Source: Chitinophaga pinensis (GTDB lineage: Bacteria; Bacteroidota; Bacteroidia; Chitinophagales; Chitinophagaceae). From it: 64,000 nt of DNA. Under the pieces are notes generated by a model, which was given only the letters and a program-made list of their open reading frames with translations, searched no databases and was not told where the DNA came from. The stretch covers positions 1 through 64,000 of the forward strand of contig CAMCMP010000004.1 in NCBI GenBank assembly GCA_945876095.1. The letters are read 5' to 3'. Both the position numbers and the translations under genes were made by a program. Within the stretch, counting starts at the first letter, position 1. Each line of letters opens with the position of its first letter. Positions 1 to 9,107 of this stretch are shown here, piece after piece.

Positions 1-51
1 CTGACTTAAAATCGGCTGACCGACTAATTTTATCTCCGTATTTTTGCTCAT
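1..51 (-). mobile_element. IS4-like transposase, N-terminal 17 codons (runs off the window edge)
   Basis: An ATG at 51 on the minus strand opens a frame that stays open to the window edge and reads MSKNTEIKLVGQPILSQ. The pattern Met-Ser-Lys, then Gly-Gln-Pro-Ile, then Ser-Gln recalls the start of Bacteroidota IS4-type transposases that carry a DUF4372-like N-terminal domain. Only 17 residues are visible, so this is recognition by eye. It sits about 100 bases outside the left island repeat and reads away from the island. It could equally be an unrelated short protein. Confidence 0.4.
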
Positions 52-154
52 GTTGGGATTGGTTCTTTGTAAAACAAATCTACAACATTGGTGGGCTACC
101 GAAAGGTGCCCATTTTTAATTAATTTAGTCGTTCACTAGTGATTTTTTATATAC

Positions 155-197
155 AAAAGGCCTGATAATTATCAGGCCTTTAAAGTGGTGCGAGCCG
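155..197. repeat. Left direct repeat of the island (attachment-site scar)
   Basis: These 43 bases are identical to 28639-28681. Flanking bases 151-154 also match apart from one extra A in the other copy. The repeat holds a perfect 26-base palindrome (156-181) that serves as the tRNA-Phe terminator in the right copy, followed by the last bases of tRNA-Phe. After position 197 the two copies diverge, and the rest of the tRNA is absent here. This is the signature expected when an element integrates at a tRNA 3' end. The core crossover point cannot be set from one sequence. Confidence 0.75.
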
Positions 198-245
198 CCG
201 GCGAACCCACTTTAAATAGACTATAATCAATCAATTGTGATCGTC

Positions 246-287
246 AGCTGAAACCATTGTGAATAAAGGGTTTCAGCTATTTTTTTT
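246..287 (+). terminator. Rho-independent terminator-like hairpin
   Basis: A perfect 10-bp stem (246-255 with 269-278, AGCTGAAACC / GGTTTCAGCT) closes a 13-base loop and is followed by an A and eight T residues. No intact plus-strand gene lies upstream in the window, so it probably belonged to a gene lost when the island boundary formed. Confidence 0.6.
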
Positions 288-305
288 GTAACAAAAAAAA
301 CGATT

Positions 306-480
306 TTACTGCTCCAAAAAGAACTCATCACTTTGTTGTGTTCTCCGCAAATAATTTCTCCCCACAATACCATTTTGAGCTAACCCCTCTTCGCCATATT
401 AAATTGATCCCCCATTTGCATTGTATTTCAGATAGTTGTTATGTTGCAACCAATTTGTAGTTGTAATATTTTTTAGGGAG
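306..480 (-). pseudogene. Unidentified coding remnant in the island's left margin
   Basis: On the minus strand one frame reads as protein-like sequence, broken by one in-frame TAA near position 400. Before it the frame reads about 23 residues including TNWLQHNNYLKYN, and after it about 30 residues ending RRTQQSDEFFLEQ and a stop. No start codon or family is recognisable. It may be the tail of a gene decayed during island formation, or chance. The rest of 52-700 holds the repeat and terminator listed separately, a small hairpin at 94-112, and nothing else I can support. Confidence 0.2.
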
Positions 481-700
481 GCTAGGTCAAAACATCATTG
501 TATGGAGTAATTATTTGGATTTTCTATGTTGTTAGTCTAAATGCAAATAGCTGCTTATTAGGGTAGATTGTCAAGATTATAAAACCATTTTGAATTGATA
601 AGTTTGAATCTTGCTTTTTTTTACTATTATGTTATACTGCGGTAATAATTTTTATACAATATTGTAACTTGTTCTACATTTGAACAAAATATTCTTTAGT

Positions 701-1402
701 ATGGTAAGGAAAAATGCGATAAATATTGAAATTGAAAAGGTCAATTTTAAAACAATGGTAGAGGTAGTAGAGATCAATTTGCTCGAATTTCTAAAAAATA
801 ATTCATTTAGGCCAGGTGATATTCTGCCAAGCGAAGTAGAATTGGCCACGTCATTAGGTGTAAGCAGGAACGTATTAAGGGAGGCCTTAAGCCGATTACG
901 AATGATGGGAATGGTTGAAAGTAAAAAAAGGCGAGGAATGGTACTTTCAAGCCCAGATATATTGGGGGCAATGGAAAGAGTAATGAATCCACTTATCATT
1001 GGTGCGAATACCTTAAAAGATATTTTTGAAATGAGATTAACTTTGGAGATGGGAATGACGGATATTTTATATATACGAAAAACGAAAAAAGATATCGATG
1101 AACTGGAGATAATAGCACAAAATGAAAAGGCTAAACGGGTAGACGAGGTCTTTCGGATAAAGAACGAAATTGATTTTCATGGAAAATTATATCAAATGAC
1201 AGGTAATGTAACCATGCAGCGTTTTTCTAATTTATTAATGCCTGTTTTTGGTTACATTGCTAATCTAGAAAAAATTCCGAAGATTAGTGCTGTTAGTCAT
1301 TTGGACTTAGTTCATCTGCTAAGATCCGGATCTAGAGAAGATTTCCGTAAAGGTATGCGGACGCACCTAGAAAGCCATTTTGCAAAATTGCAAAAGAAAT
1401 GA
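701..1402 (+). CDS. FadR-family (GntR) transcriptional regulator with FCD domain
   Basis: This 233-residue protein has an N-terminal winged helix-turn-helix in which LPSEVELATSLGVSRNVLRE is the recognition region. A helical FCD ligand-binding domain follows, with the usual histidines (DFHGKLY, then RTHLESHF near the end) that hold a metal in this family. I chose the ATG at 701; a frame-extending TTG at 682 would add eight residues with no support. It is the first gene of the sugar cluster, transcribed toward susC. FadR-type relatives such as E. coli NanR and UxuR respond to sialic acid or sugar acids, so it is the likely local regulator. The ligand is inferred. Confidence 0.85.
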   Translation: MVRKNAINIEIEKVNFKTMVEVVEINLLEFLKNNSFRPGDILPSEVELATSLGVSRNVLREALSRLRMMGMVESKKRRGMVLSSPDILGAMERVMNPLIIGANTLKDIFEMRLTLEMGMTDILYIRKTKKDIDELEIIAQNEKAKRVDEVFRIKNEIDFHGKLYQMTGNVTMQRFSNLLMPVFGYIANLEKIPKISAVSHLDLVHLLRSGSREDFRKGMRTHLESHFAKLQKK

Positions 1403-1749
1403 TTTGTATCGTCGATTTAATCTAAATAAAGGAATTTTCGAAACCTTAAATTAATAAAAGTAGTATTCATGCGAATTATATTAAGAATTTATCCTTAAGG
1501 AGGTTAAATGCTAAATTTTATATTATTAATCCCAATGTCATTTATTGTAAATATTTTTCCTATAGTGAAAAGGTATTCTGATTTATGACTAATCTTTTTT
1601 GTCTTGGCTACGCTGGAGGGCTTTATTAAAGAAAAAATTTTGCAATAATTTAATATTTGTAAGTCAGTTCTTGTGATTTTTATAGTAAAAAGTAAAATGT
1701 AATTATTATCGCGGCGCTATAACTTGCATATTATCTTAATGAACAAATT

Positions 1750-1793
1750 TTTGAATTTTAATAAGGAGTAATTACTTCTTATTAAAATTCAAA
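1750..1793. promoter_or_regulatory. 44-base near-perfect palindrome in the susC leader
   Basis: The arm at 1750-1765 (TTTGAATTTTAATAAG) is the exact reverse complement of 1778-1793. The intervening 12 bases are themselves self-complementary except for one G/T pair, so 21 of 22 base pairs match around a centre at 1771.5. It lies about 190 bases upstream of susC and 350 bases after the regulator gene. No T-run follows it. It could be an operator, an mRNA hairpin or the scar of a small element. Confidence 0.55.
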
Positions 1794-1803
1794 TTAACGT
1801 TAT

Positions 1804-1914
1804 GGTCTAATTTTACCAACTTCTTCTTTCCGTTATAGTATCGCGCTGCATCAAGCTATCGATTCCTCTAAAAATTAAAAAATATTTGGTAAAGTTAATT
1901 TTCGGTCTAACTTT
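1804..1914. promoter_or_regulatory. Candidate operator repeats upstream of susC
   Basis: The heptamer GGTCTAA followed by T or C and TTT occurs at 1804-1814 and again at 1904-1914, exactly 100 bases apart in the same orientation. In addition, 1808-1819 and 1886-1897 match in inverted orientation at 11 of 12 positions (TTGGTAAA, then A or G, then TTA). FadR-type NanR of E. coli binds direct repeats of GGTATA, so these are reasonable binding-site candidates for the regulator at 701-1402. This is inference from spacing and context. Apart from this and the palindrome at 1750-1793, the 580-base gap 1403-1982 shows nothing I can name. Confidence 0.3.
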
Positions 1915-1982
1915 GATATGTAGTACATAATTACTATTATACAATTAGTAAAAATTATTTAACCTCTAAAAATTGATTGCTC

Positions 1983-4900
1983 ATGAAAAGGAAGTTTTTT
2001 TTGTTTACGCTAAGATTATTACTTTTTTATTCTTTAGTCATTTTTTCAAATGCTGATTTGTATGCTCAGTCTTTTACAGTTACTGGGAAAGTTACCGACG
2101 ACACAGGTGTAGGGTTGGAAGGTGCATCTGTGCAAGTAAAAGGTGCATCAAAAGGTGCAATAAGCAATGTTGACGGTTTGTTTTCTTTAAGCGGGATAAC
2201 TAAAAATGACAAATTGGTTTTTTCTAGAGTTGGGTTTGACAAAATTGAAATATCTGTGGGGGTAAATAAAGTAATCAATATTTCACTTGTTCGAACTGGT
2301 GAATCTCTAACACAAGTTATTGTGTTGGGCTATACCCAACAGACCCGAACAAGAACCACAGCAGCTATTTCTAAGTTGAATCCTGATGAGCTTAAAAATG
2401 CAATCAATCCTAATCCGGTTCAGGCACTTCAGGGTAAGATAGCAGGTGTATCCATTCCAATTCAGAATGGACAGCCAGGAGCAGGTGCTAATAATATTAT
2501 TATTCGTGGAAGTACCAAACTAAATCCATACGGATCAGGTCAGGGAAATAGTGGAGGTAATCCTTTAGGCAGCGTTTCAGGTAATAGTGGTCCCCTTGTG
2601 ATTGTTGATGGTGTAATCAGGTCTATGGATGATATTAATCCGGAAAATATAGAATCGCTTACAGTAATGAAAGATGCTGCTTCCACCTCCATTTATGGAG
2701 CCCGTGGAGCCAATGGCGTTATTGTTATTAAAACCAAAGGTGGTAAATTCAACAGTAAAATGAATGTTATTATCAATCACCGTACTACCTGGGAAACGCA
2801 AGCAAGAGAATATGATTATATGACAGCTCAACAGTATCTAGGATTGGCACGCACCACAGTAAAAAATACGAATGATCCCCTAGATAAAAATAATCTTTTG
2901 AATAACGGCGGCTTCTCTGCCGGCACGAGATTGTTTACAGCTAAAGGGCAGTATAGTAATAGTGCATATACTACGGCCCTTTATGACAATATTTTGGCTA
3001 TTGAAGGTCAGCCGTATTTAGACAACCTGCTGGCAAAAGGGTGGAAGGTGATGGATGATCCAATCAATCCAGGTACGAAATTACTTTTTGCAGATAATCA
3101 TTACCAAGATCAAATCTGGAAAACTGGCATTAGTCAAAATGAAAATATTGCTATAAGTGGGGGAAGTGAAAAGGCAACCTATAATGTTGGTTTTGGGCTA
3201 AATGATCAAAAAGGAGTTTTTGTTGGAACAAAATACAAACGATTTGATATGCTTGGAAATTTCAGTTTCAAAGCCAATGAGAATTTTATAATCGATGTAA
3301 TGCTTAATTACCAGAATGTGAAACCTAATTATGTAGATGCATACCAGAATGACTTAATTAGGGGTGTCCATCTAACTCCATTGATTCGCATTTTTAAAGA
3401 TAATGGAGCTCCAGCTACCGGTGAAAATTATTCAACTCGAAACAGGCTTCACACCTTAAAATATGATGAAAATAGGATTGTAAGTGAAAGGTTAGTTTCA
3501 AGAGTAGGGGGTGACTTGACAATTTTAAAAGGATTACATTTTAAACCTTCTTTTTCTTATCTCATTGATGATTATTCATACATGTTCAGAAGGTTGCAGA
3601 CTCCCCAAAGTGAGGCCCAGCAACCTAGTACCCAAAGACAAAAAAATGAACAGACAAATGCTTCTAGGCAATTCATGACTGATCAGATATTGCAATATGA
3701 TTTTAATATTGGAACTGATCATCACTTTACGACACTTGCAGGATTTAATTATCAGCAAAATAATAATAATGTAATTAATATAGGATCGCAAAGAGCCACC
3801 AATGATTATATTTTCACCATCAATGAACCATCTATCACTGTTATTAATGGAACGGTATTGAGTAATGTTACAAATTTTGGAACTTCTTTACTGGAAACAA
3901 AATCGGCAAGTTATTTCGGGCAGTTCAATTATGATTATAATGCAAAATATCTATTGAGCGGCTCCATCCGTTATGATGGGTTCTCCAATTTTACAGATGC
4001 CAATAAATATGCTTTGTTTCCTTCAATTGCTGCAGGATGGAATATTCATAAAGAAAAATTCTGGAATGTAAGCTTTGTCAATGCTTTAAAGTTTAGGGCA
4101 AGTTGGGGTAAGTCTGGGCTTAGTGATCTTAGCATTACTGATACTTATGGTGGTTATGGAGCTTCCGTATATGCAAATGGATCAGGAATATTAAGGTCAA
4201 ACCTTCAAAATCCCGACCTGAAATGGGAGTCTACTGAAACGGCAGACCTGGCATTTGATGCATCGTTCTTTAAGGGTAAAATTAATTTAACAGTTGATTA
4301 TTATAATAAATTAACCAAAGATAGAATTGCCAGTAAACCATTACCATCTGAATCACCATTCTCTTCTATTGCTTTTAATAACGGGACATTGCAAAATAAA
4401 GGTATTGAGATAGAATTAGGGGCTACTTTAATTAATGTAAAATCATTTATTTGGAAAGCCAATTTTTCTTTTGCCTTTAATAAAACGACCATTATTAAAC
4501 TTCCAACAAATGGACGTCTAAATAATAGACAAGGGGGAGACATTGTGTATAATCTAGGTAGTAAACAACTGAATGATGCAGGTGGTTTTGCAGAAGGTGA
4601 AAGACCCTATGGTTTATGGGCTTACAAGGTACTGGGTGTTTTTTCTACAGATGCAGAAGCCGCTACTTGGAATTTAACGCATAAGGATATTCTTGCTTCT
4701 CCAGTTGGAATAACACTGGGTAAACGTGCTGGAGATTTCATTTTTGATGATATCAATGGGGATGGGGTAATTAATACCAGGGATCAGGTATTTATGGGGT
4801 ATAAATCACCAGATAAGATTGGAGGTATGCAAAATACCTTCACCTATAAAGGAATATCGGTAAGATTTACAATGGATTATGCTTTGGGGCATATTATAAG

Positions 4901-5348
4901 CGATGGCGCCCTGGCAAGATCACTTGGACAAGCCCGGGCATTTAACGAGGGTGCTGTTATTGAGGCTATTGGTTCAAATATCTGGCAAAAATCAGGTGAT
5001 GTCAATAAACAATATGCAAGATTTTCTATGGCCGATTTTGACTTTGGCCAACGTAATTATGTTCGCTCGGCTACACTTGGCAATAACAACTCCTATGGAC
5101 CTGATGTTTCAGCTATGATTACAAAAGGCGATTTTTTAGCTTTTAGGGAAATTTCAATTTCCTATGACCTGCCATCGTATTTAGTCCGTAAAATTCATTG
5201 TACTGGTCTTAATGTCTTTGCTGGAGTCTATAATTTGGGTTACCTGACAGAATATAAAGGTGTGAATCCAGAGACATATACTGGATTCGATCAAGGAGCA
5301 TATCCACGCCCAAGACAGTTTTCTCTTGGAGGAACATTGAAATTTTAA
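1983..5348 (+). CDS. SusC-family TonB-dependent outer membrane transporter
   Basis: The 1,121-residue protein starts with a signal peptide ending LYAQ. A carboxypeptidase-regulatory-like domain follows (VTGKVTDDTGVGLEGA), then a TonB-box-like stretch (VIVLGYT) and the plug. The plug carries the SusC signatures LQGKIAGV, LVIVDGV and SIYGARGANGVI, and a C-terminal beta-barrel ends in GGTLKF. A TTG six bases upstream is in frame, but the ATG at 1983 gives the cleaner signal sequence. It forms an outer-membrane uptake pair with the SusD-like lipoprotein 37 bases downstream. Its place between the regulator and the lyase indicates import of the released acidic sugar or its oligosaccharide. Confidence 0.93.
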   Translation: MKRKFFLFTLRLLLFYSLVIFSNADLYAQSFTVTGKVTDDTGVGLEGASVQVKGASKGAISNVDGLFSLSGITKNDKLVFSRVGFDKIEISVGVNKVINISLVRTGESLTQVIVLGYTQQTRTRTTAAISKLNPDELKNAINPNPVQALQGKIAGVSIPIQNGQPGAGANNIIIRGSTKLNPYGSGQGNSGGNPLGSVSGNSGPLVIVDGVIRSMDDINPENIESLTVMKDAASTSIYGARGANGVIVIKTKGGKFNSKMNVIINHRTTWETQAREYDYMTAQQYLGLARTTVKNTNDPLDKNNLLNNGGFSAGTRLFTAKGQYSNSAYTTALYDNILAIEGQPYLDNLLAKGWKVMDDPINPGTKLLFADNHYQDQIWKTGISQNENIAISGGSEKATYNVGFGLNDQKGVFVGTKYKRFDMLGNFSFKANENFIIDVMLNYQNVKPNYVDAYQNDLIRGVHLTPLIRIFKDNGAPATGENYSTRNRLHTLKYDENRIVSERLVSRVGGDLTILKGLHFKPSFSYLIDDYSYMFRRLQTPQSEAQQPSTQRQKNEQTNASRQFMTDQILQYDFNIGTDHHFTTLAGFNYQQNNNNVINIGSQRATNDYIFTINEPSITVINGTVLSNVTNFGTSLLETKSASYFGQFNYDYNAKYLLSGSIRYDGFSNFTDANKYALFPSIAAGWNIHKEKFWNVSFVNALKFRASWGKSGLSDLSITDTYGGYGASVYANGSGILRSNLQNPDLKWESTETADLAFDASFFKGKINLTVDYYNKLTKDRIASKPLPSESPFSSIAFNNGTLQNKGIEIELGATLINVKSFIWKANFSFAFNKTTIIKLPTNGRLNNRQGGDIVYNLGSKQLNDAGGFAEGERPYGLWAYKVLGVFSTDAEAATWNLTHKDILASPVGITLGKRAGDFIFDDINGDGVINTRDQVFMGYKSPDKIGGMQNTFTYKGISVRFTMDYALGHIISDGALARSLGQARAFNEGAVIEAIGSNIWQKSGDVNKQYARFSMADFDFGQRNYVRSATLGNNNSYGPDVSAMITKGDFLAFREISISYDLPSYLVRKIHCTGLNVFAGVYNLGYLTEYKGVNPETYTGFDQGAYPRPRQFSLGGTLKF

Positions 5349-5385
5349 AACCAATCACTACAATAAACGATAAAATATTTCAGCT

Positions 5386-6855
5386 ATGAAAAGGATATTA
5401 TTATTTATAAGTATCACGATTTTACTTTTTTTTGTCAATACCAGTTGTAAAAAAATATTGGATATAAGGACCGATTCAAGTATTACCGAATCCAATTATT
5501 TTAAAAGTGAAGGCGATTTTGAGCCATACCTTACAGGTACCTATACATTTATGCGGCTATTTGCTAATAATGTAACCTATGGCACAGAACGTGGTGAAGA
5601 ATTGATAGCAGCTTCTAACGCACGGTTTACAGAAGCTTGGACACAAATTATCACGCCTTCATCAGGTGCAATCAATTATAACCAATGGTACCAGGCTATT
5701 GGCCACTGTAATTTATTATTGGAAAAAATAAAAGACTTTCCATTTTCTGTGGCAGATAATAAGAAAAGGATCATTGCTGAAACCCATGCATTACGAGCCT
5801 ATTTTTATTTTAGTTTGGTAAGGATCATTGGAGATGCGCCATTAATGCTTCAAGCAATTACAAATGATAATGTCCCTTTATTACCCAGATCCTCCTCAGT
5901 GGATGTGATGAAACTAATACAGTCAGATATCGACACTTCAATCACTGTATTGAAGTCATTAAGTAATTATACAGCTACGAGTTTCCCCTCAAAATATCGC
6001 TTTGCTTATGGTTCTGTACAGGCCCTAAAAGCGGATACAAAACTTTGGAGTGCCAAGGTACTTGCAGGTGGAAATACTGATTTGAATGATGCCATCTTGG
6101 CAATCTCTGAAGTGGAGTCTTCAGGTGTTTCATTGAATGCAAACTTTAAAAATGTTACAGGTGTCAAAGCTTCTGCTAATAGTGAAGTTTTATTGGCGGC
6201 ATATTACACTAGGGATGAAACAGGAGCGAATTATGCTTATAATGCACTTCCGTTTCTTGCTATTATTACGGGTGCACTTAATCTTGATAGCCTTCCTTGG
6301 GCAAATAGTGCTGCGGGTGGTCAGGGAGCCTATCAGATCAGTGCAAAATCCAAATCATTGTTTAATGCATATCCAAATGATAAAAGGATTCCATTTACTT
6401 GGATTACTGAAAGACAAAGCTCAGGGCTTAAAATTTCTTGGATTACAAAATACCCTGGTACAAAATATTCAGATGAAAGGATTTCCGATAATGATATTAT
6501 TATGTATCGCCTAGCTGATGTGCAGTTGATGAAAGCAGAAGCTTATGCGGGCATTAATAATACCGTATCTGCTATTACAGAATTGAATAAAGTTCGGAAT
6601 AGGGCAGGTAATGGAGTTTATGCAGGACCAAATGATAAGGTTTCGATTGAAAAGGAAATATTGGATGAAAGAGGGAGAGAATTATTTTTTGAAAATAAAC
6701 GCTGGTTTGACCTAGTGCGGTTTCACAAAGGCGGTACGATTAATGTCTACACTTACATACCTAATTTGGTTGGGAAAACAACGCCCCTTTATTGGCCATT
6801 AAACACAACTATTTTAGCCAATAATAGTAAGCTAGTACAGACAGAGGGATATTAA
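5386..6855 (+). CDS. SusD/RagB-family substrate-binding outer membrane lipoprotein
   Basis: The 489-residue protein has a lipoprotein signal ending in Ser-Cys (FVNTSCKK), so Cys21 would be lipidated. It has the SusD-like N-terminal region, the HALRAYFYFSLVRIIGD segment, and the C-terminal RagB/SusD domain (MKAEAYAGIN, ELNKVRNRAG, LDERGRELFFENKRWFDLVR) typical of nutrient-binding lids over SusC channels. It follows susC by 37 bases and precedes the lyase by 35, so all are probably co-transcribed. Ligand specificity cannot be read from sequence; the neighbours suggest a sialylated glycan. Confidence 0.92.
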   Translation: MKRILLFISITILLFFVNTSCKKILDIRTDSSITESNYFKSEGDFEPYLTGTYTFMRLFANNVTYGTERGEELIAASNARFTEAWTQIITPSSGAINYNQWYQAIGHCNLLLEKIKDFPFSVADNKKRIIAETHALRAYFYFSLVRIIGDAPLMLQAITNDNVPLLPRSSSVDVMKLIQSDIDTSITVLKSLSNYTATSFPSKYRFAYGSVQALKADTKLWSAKVLAGGNTDLNDAILAISEVESSGVSLNANFKNVTGVKASANSEVLLAAYYTRDETGANYAYNALPFLAIITGALNLDSLPWANSAAGGQGAYQISAKSKSLFNAYPNDKRIPFTWITERQSSGLKISWITKYPGTKYSDERISDNDIIMYRLADVQLMKAEAYAGINNTVSAITELNKVRNRAGNGVYAGPNDKVSIEKEILDERGRELFFENKRWFDLVRFHKGGTINVYTYIPNLVGKTTPLYWPLNTTILANNSKLVQTEGY

Positions 6856-6890
6856 AATATAAATAAACTTAATTTACAAATATAATTGGC

Positions 6891-7811
6891 ATGATTAGAA
6901 TTGAAGGTCTGATAGCAGCGGTATTTACTCCTTTTAATGAAGATGGTTCTATAAATTTTGATTTGATACCAAACTTGGTCGATAGGTTAGTTCTTGATGG
7001 ATTGCGTGGGATCTTTGTTTGCGGTAGCAATGGTGAAGGGCCAAATATGACTACACAAGAAAGAATGAAAGTGACTGAAGTTTTTATTAAGGCTGGCAAT
7101 GGCAGATTGTTAGTTATTGTTCATGTTGGTCATAGTAGTATAGCCGAAGCTAAAATACTTGCTGCCCATGCAGCTGAATCAGGTGCAGATGCTTTTTCAT
7201 CAGTAGCCGCCTTTTATTTCAAACCAACATCGGTTATAAATCTAGTCAATTGCATGGCAGAAATAGCCTCTGCAGCACCAACTATTCCTTTCTACTACTA
7301 TCATATTCCTCATCTTACCGGTGTAAGTATGGATATGATTGAATTTTTGCGATATGCAGGCCCCTTGATTTCTAACCTCGCGGGAATTAAATATTCAGCG
7401 TCTTCTATTCAGGAATATCAATCCTGCCTGAATTTTGAAAACGGCAGGTTTGATATATTATATGGATTTGATGAATTACTGCTTTCCGCACTTGCTGTGG
7501 GGGCAAAGGGAGCCATTGGCAGTACCTATACATTTGCAGCTCCACAGTATCTTAAAACTATTGCAGATTTTAATAGCGGGGATATTGTATCTGCACAAAA
7601 AAATCATTTATTCATGGTGGAAGCAATCAGGGTATTGCTACAATATCCCCCTATCCCGGGTCAAAAAGCAATCATGAAAATGCTTGGTTGGAATCTTGGG
7701 CCTTCTAGGCTCCCATTGGCCACCTTAAGTAATGATAGTTACGACAAATTTAAAAAGGAATTGGATTCGCTTTCTTTTTTTGATAAAATTAATAGTAGGG
7801 CGGGTGGATAA
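6891..7811 (+). CDS. nanA: N-acetylneuraminate lyase (DapA/NanA-family aldolase)
   Basis: The 306-residue TIM-barrel aldolase has the family pyruvate-binding loop as GSNGEG (45-50), a catalytic tyrosine at Tyr137 in the run YYYHIP, and the Schiff-base lysine at Lys167 in GIKYSAS. E. coli N-acetylneuraminate lyase uses Tyr137 and Lys165, so length and spacing fit NanA well. The expected reaction cleaves N-acetylneuraminate to pyruvate and N-acetylmannosamine in the cytoplasm. It lies between susD and the NanM-like mutarotase (24 bases to the next start). A lyase for a related 2-keto-3-deoxy acid cannot be excluded. No ManNAc kinase or epimerase follows in this window. Confidence 0.82.
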   Translation: MIRIEGLIAAVFTPFNEDGSINFDLIPNLVDRLVLDGLRGIFVCGSNGEGPNMTTQERMKVTEVFIKAGNGRLLVIVHVGHSSIAEAKILAAHAAESGADAFSSVAAFYFKPTSVINLVNCMAEIASAAPTIPFYYYHIPHLTGVSMDMIEFLRYAGPLISNLAGIKYSASSIQEYQSCLNFENGRFDILYGFDELLLSALAVGAKGAIGSTYTFAAPQYLKTIADFNSGDIVSAQKNHLFMVEAIRVLLQYPPIPGQKAIMKMLGWNLGPSRLPLATLSNDSYDKFKKELDSLSFFDKINSRAGG

Positions 7812-7834
7812 TTTATTATTCTAAAACATTAGTT

Positions 7835-8944
7835 ATGTCAATCAGTACAAGGTTAATTCTATTCACTTTTTTTTTAATTAATATGAGCAGTAAGGCACAG
7901 CATTTAATACATAATAACTTATTTAGTTGGCAACAATTTGATTCGATACCAGATTCTGATGGGTTTGCAGGATCCTATGCAGGTGTAAGTAATAATTCCC
8001 TGATTGTAGCTGGCGGTACAAACTTTCCAGGTAATAAGAGACCCTGGACAAATGGAGTAAAAACCTGGTATGATTATATTTTTGTATTGGAAAGCGCTGG
8101 TTCAAAGTGGAAAAGAATTGGAAAGTTGCCGAGGCCAATGGGGTATGGTGTTTCTGTAACCTATAATGATGGAATTGTATGTTTAGGTGGTGGGGATGCG
8201 CTACATAACTATTCAGATGTTTTTTCTCTAAAGTATATAAATGGAACTATTGAAACGCAGATTTTACCATCAATGCCTGCGCCTATTATCAATGCATGTG
8301 GTATGATTATAAATAATATAATTTACATAACTGGAGGAATTAGTACACCAACAGGCATGACGGAAAATGAGTTTTGGTGCCTAGATATGACAGCAGCTGA
8401 AAAAAAGTGGAAAATACTTGAACCATTCCCGGGAAATTCACGAATGTTGGCGACAGCGGGTTCCCATAGTGGTAGTTTTTTTGTATTTGGTGGTGTACAC
8501 CTAGTTAATAAAGATTCCATTATACACAGGGTATATTTAGAAGATTGTTGGAAATACAATATTGGAATTGGATGGATTCGTATTGCAGATCTACCTCATG
8601 CAATTGCGGCAGCGCCTTCTCCTGCATACAATGAAGGGCAGTCCAATTTGCTTGTATTTGGTGGAGACGAGGGTAAAGACGCTTCGAGAGTTGCAGAATT
8701 AAAAGATCAGCATCCTGGGTTTGGGGATCAAATACTAGCGTATAATATTATTGCCGATAGCTGGTCTGTAATTGGTAATATGCCTGTTAATAAGAAACCT
8801 GATGCTGTTACAAATCCTCATGGTAGTGTATACGCACCCGTTACCACACCGCTTGTGGAATGGAATGGCAAAGTTATTATAGCTGGGGGAGAAGCAAGAC
8901 CTGCAGTCCGAACCAATAAAGTATTAGTTGCAATACCAAATTAG
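7835..8944 (+). CDS. nanM: NanM-like kelch-repeat sialate mutarotase (cyclically permuted type)
   Basis: The 369-residue secreted protein (signal ending SSKAQ) has repeated kelch blades: VAGGTNFPG, CLGGGD, ITGGIS, VFGGVH, VFGGDEG and IAGGEARP. The GGTNFPG...RPW...G.K.W.D opening is typical of the permuted NanM relatives found beside sialic acid lyases in Bacteroidota. The role expected is exchange of alpha- and beta-sialic acid in the periplasm, so that sialidase product is quickly usable. The stop at 8942-8944 comes where the family normally ends. Oddly, the same frame stays open for 49 more codons (separate entry). Confidence 0.82.
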   Translation: MSISTRLILFTFFLINMSSKAQHLIHNNLFSWQQFDSIPDSDGFAGSYAGVSNNSLIVAGGTNFPGNKRPWTNGVKTWYDYIFVLESAGSKWKRIGKLPRPMGYGVSVTYNDGIVCLGGGDALHNYSDVFSLKYINGTIETQILPSMPAPIINACGMIINNIIYITGGISTPTGMTENEFWCLDMTAAEKKWKILEPFPGNSRMLATAGSHSGSFFVFGGVHLVNKDSIIHRVYLEDCWKYNIGIGWIRIADLPHAIAAAPSPAYNEGQSNLLVFGGDEGKDASRVAELKDQHPGFGDQILAYNIIADSWSVIGNMPVNKKPDAVTNPHGSVYAPVTTPLVEWNGKVIIAGGEARPAVRTNKVLVAIPN

Positions 8945-9094
8945 CCTACTGTAAAATATAACGGCTTTGCAGCTTCATTTAAAGTAAATAACGATCTTAA
9001 ACCAAGGTTACCAAAATTGGAAAAGTTGAATACCTTATTTGATGAAGTAAAAAAAATCAAATCAGCACACTGGGTAGAATATAACAAAAACTAA
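8945..9094 (+). pseudogene. In-frame 49-codon tail after the nanM stop, possible gene remnant
   Basis: Directly after the nanM TAG the same reading frame runs 49 codons to a TAA and reads like protein (PTVKYNGFAASFKVNNDLK, then LEKLNTLFDEVKKIKSAHW). It has no start codon of its own, so it would be expressed only by reading through TAG. The simplest view is the 3' end of a gene otherwise deleted between nanM and the sialidase. I do not recognise its family. Confidence 0.3.
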
Positions 9095-9107
9095 AATAAT
9101 TCAAAAT

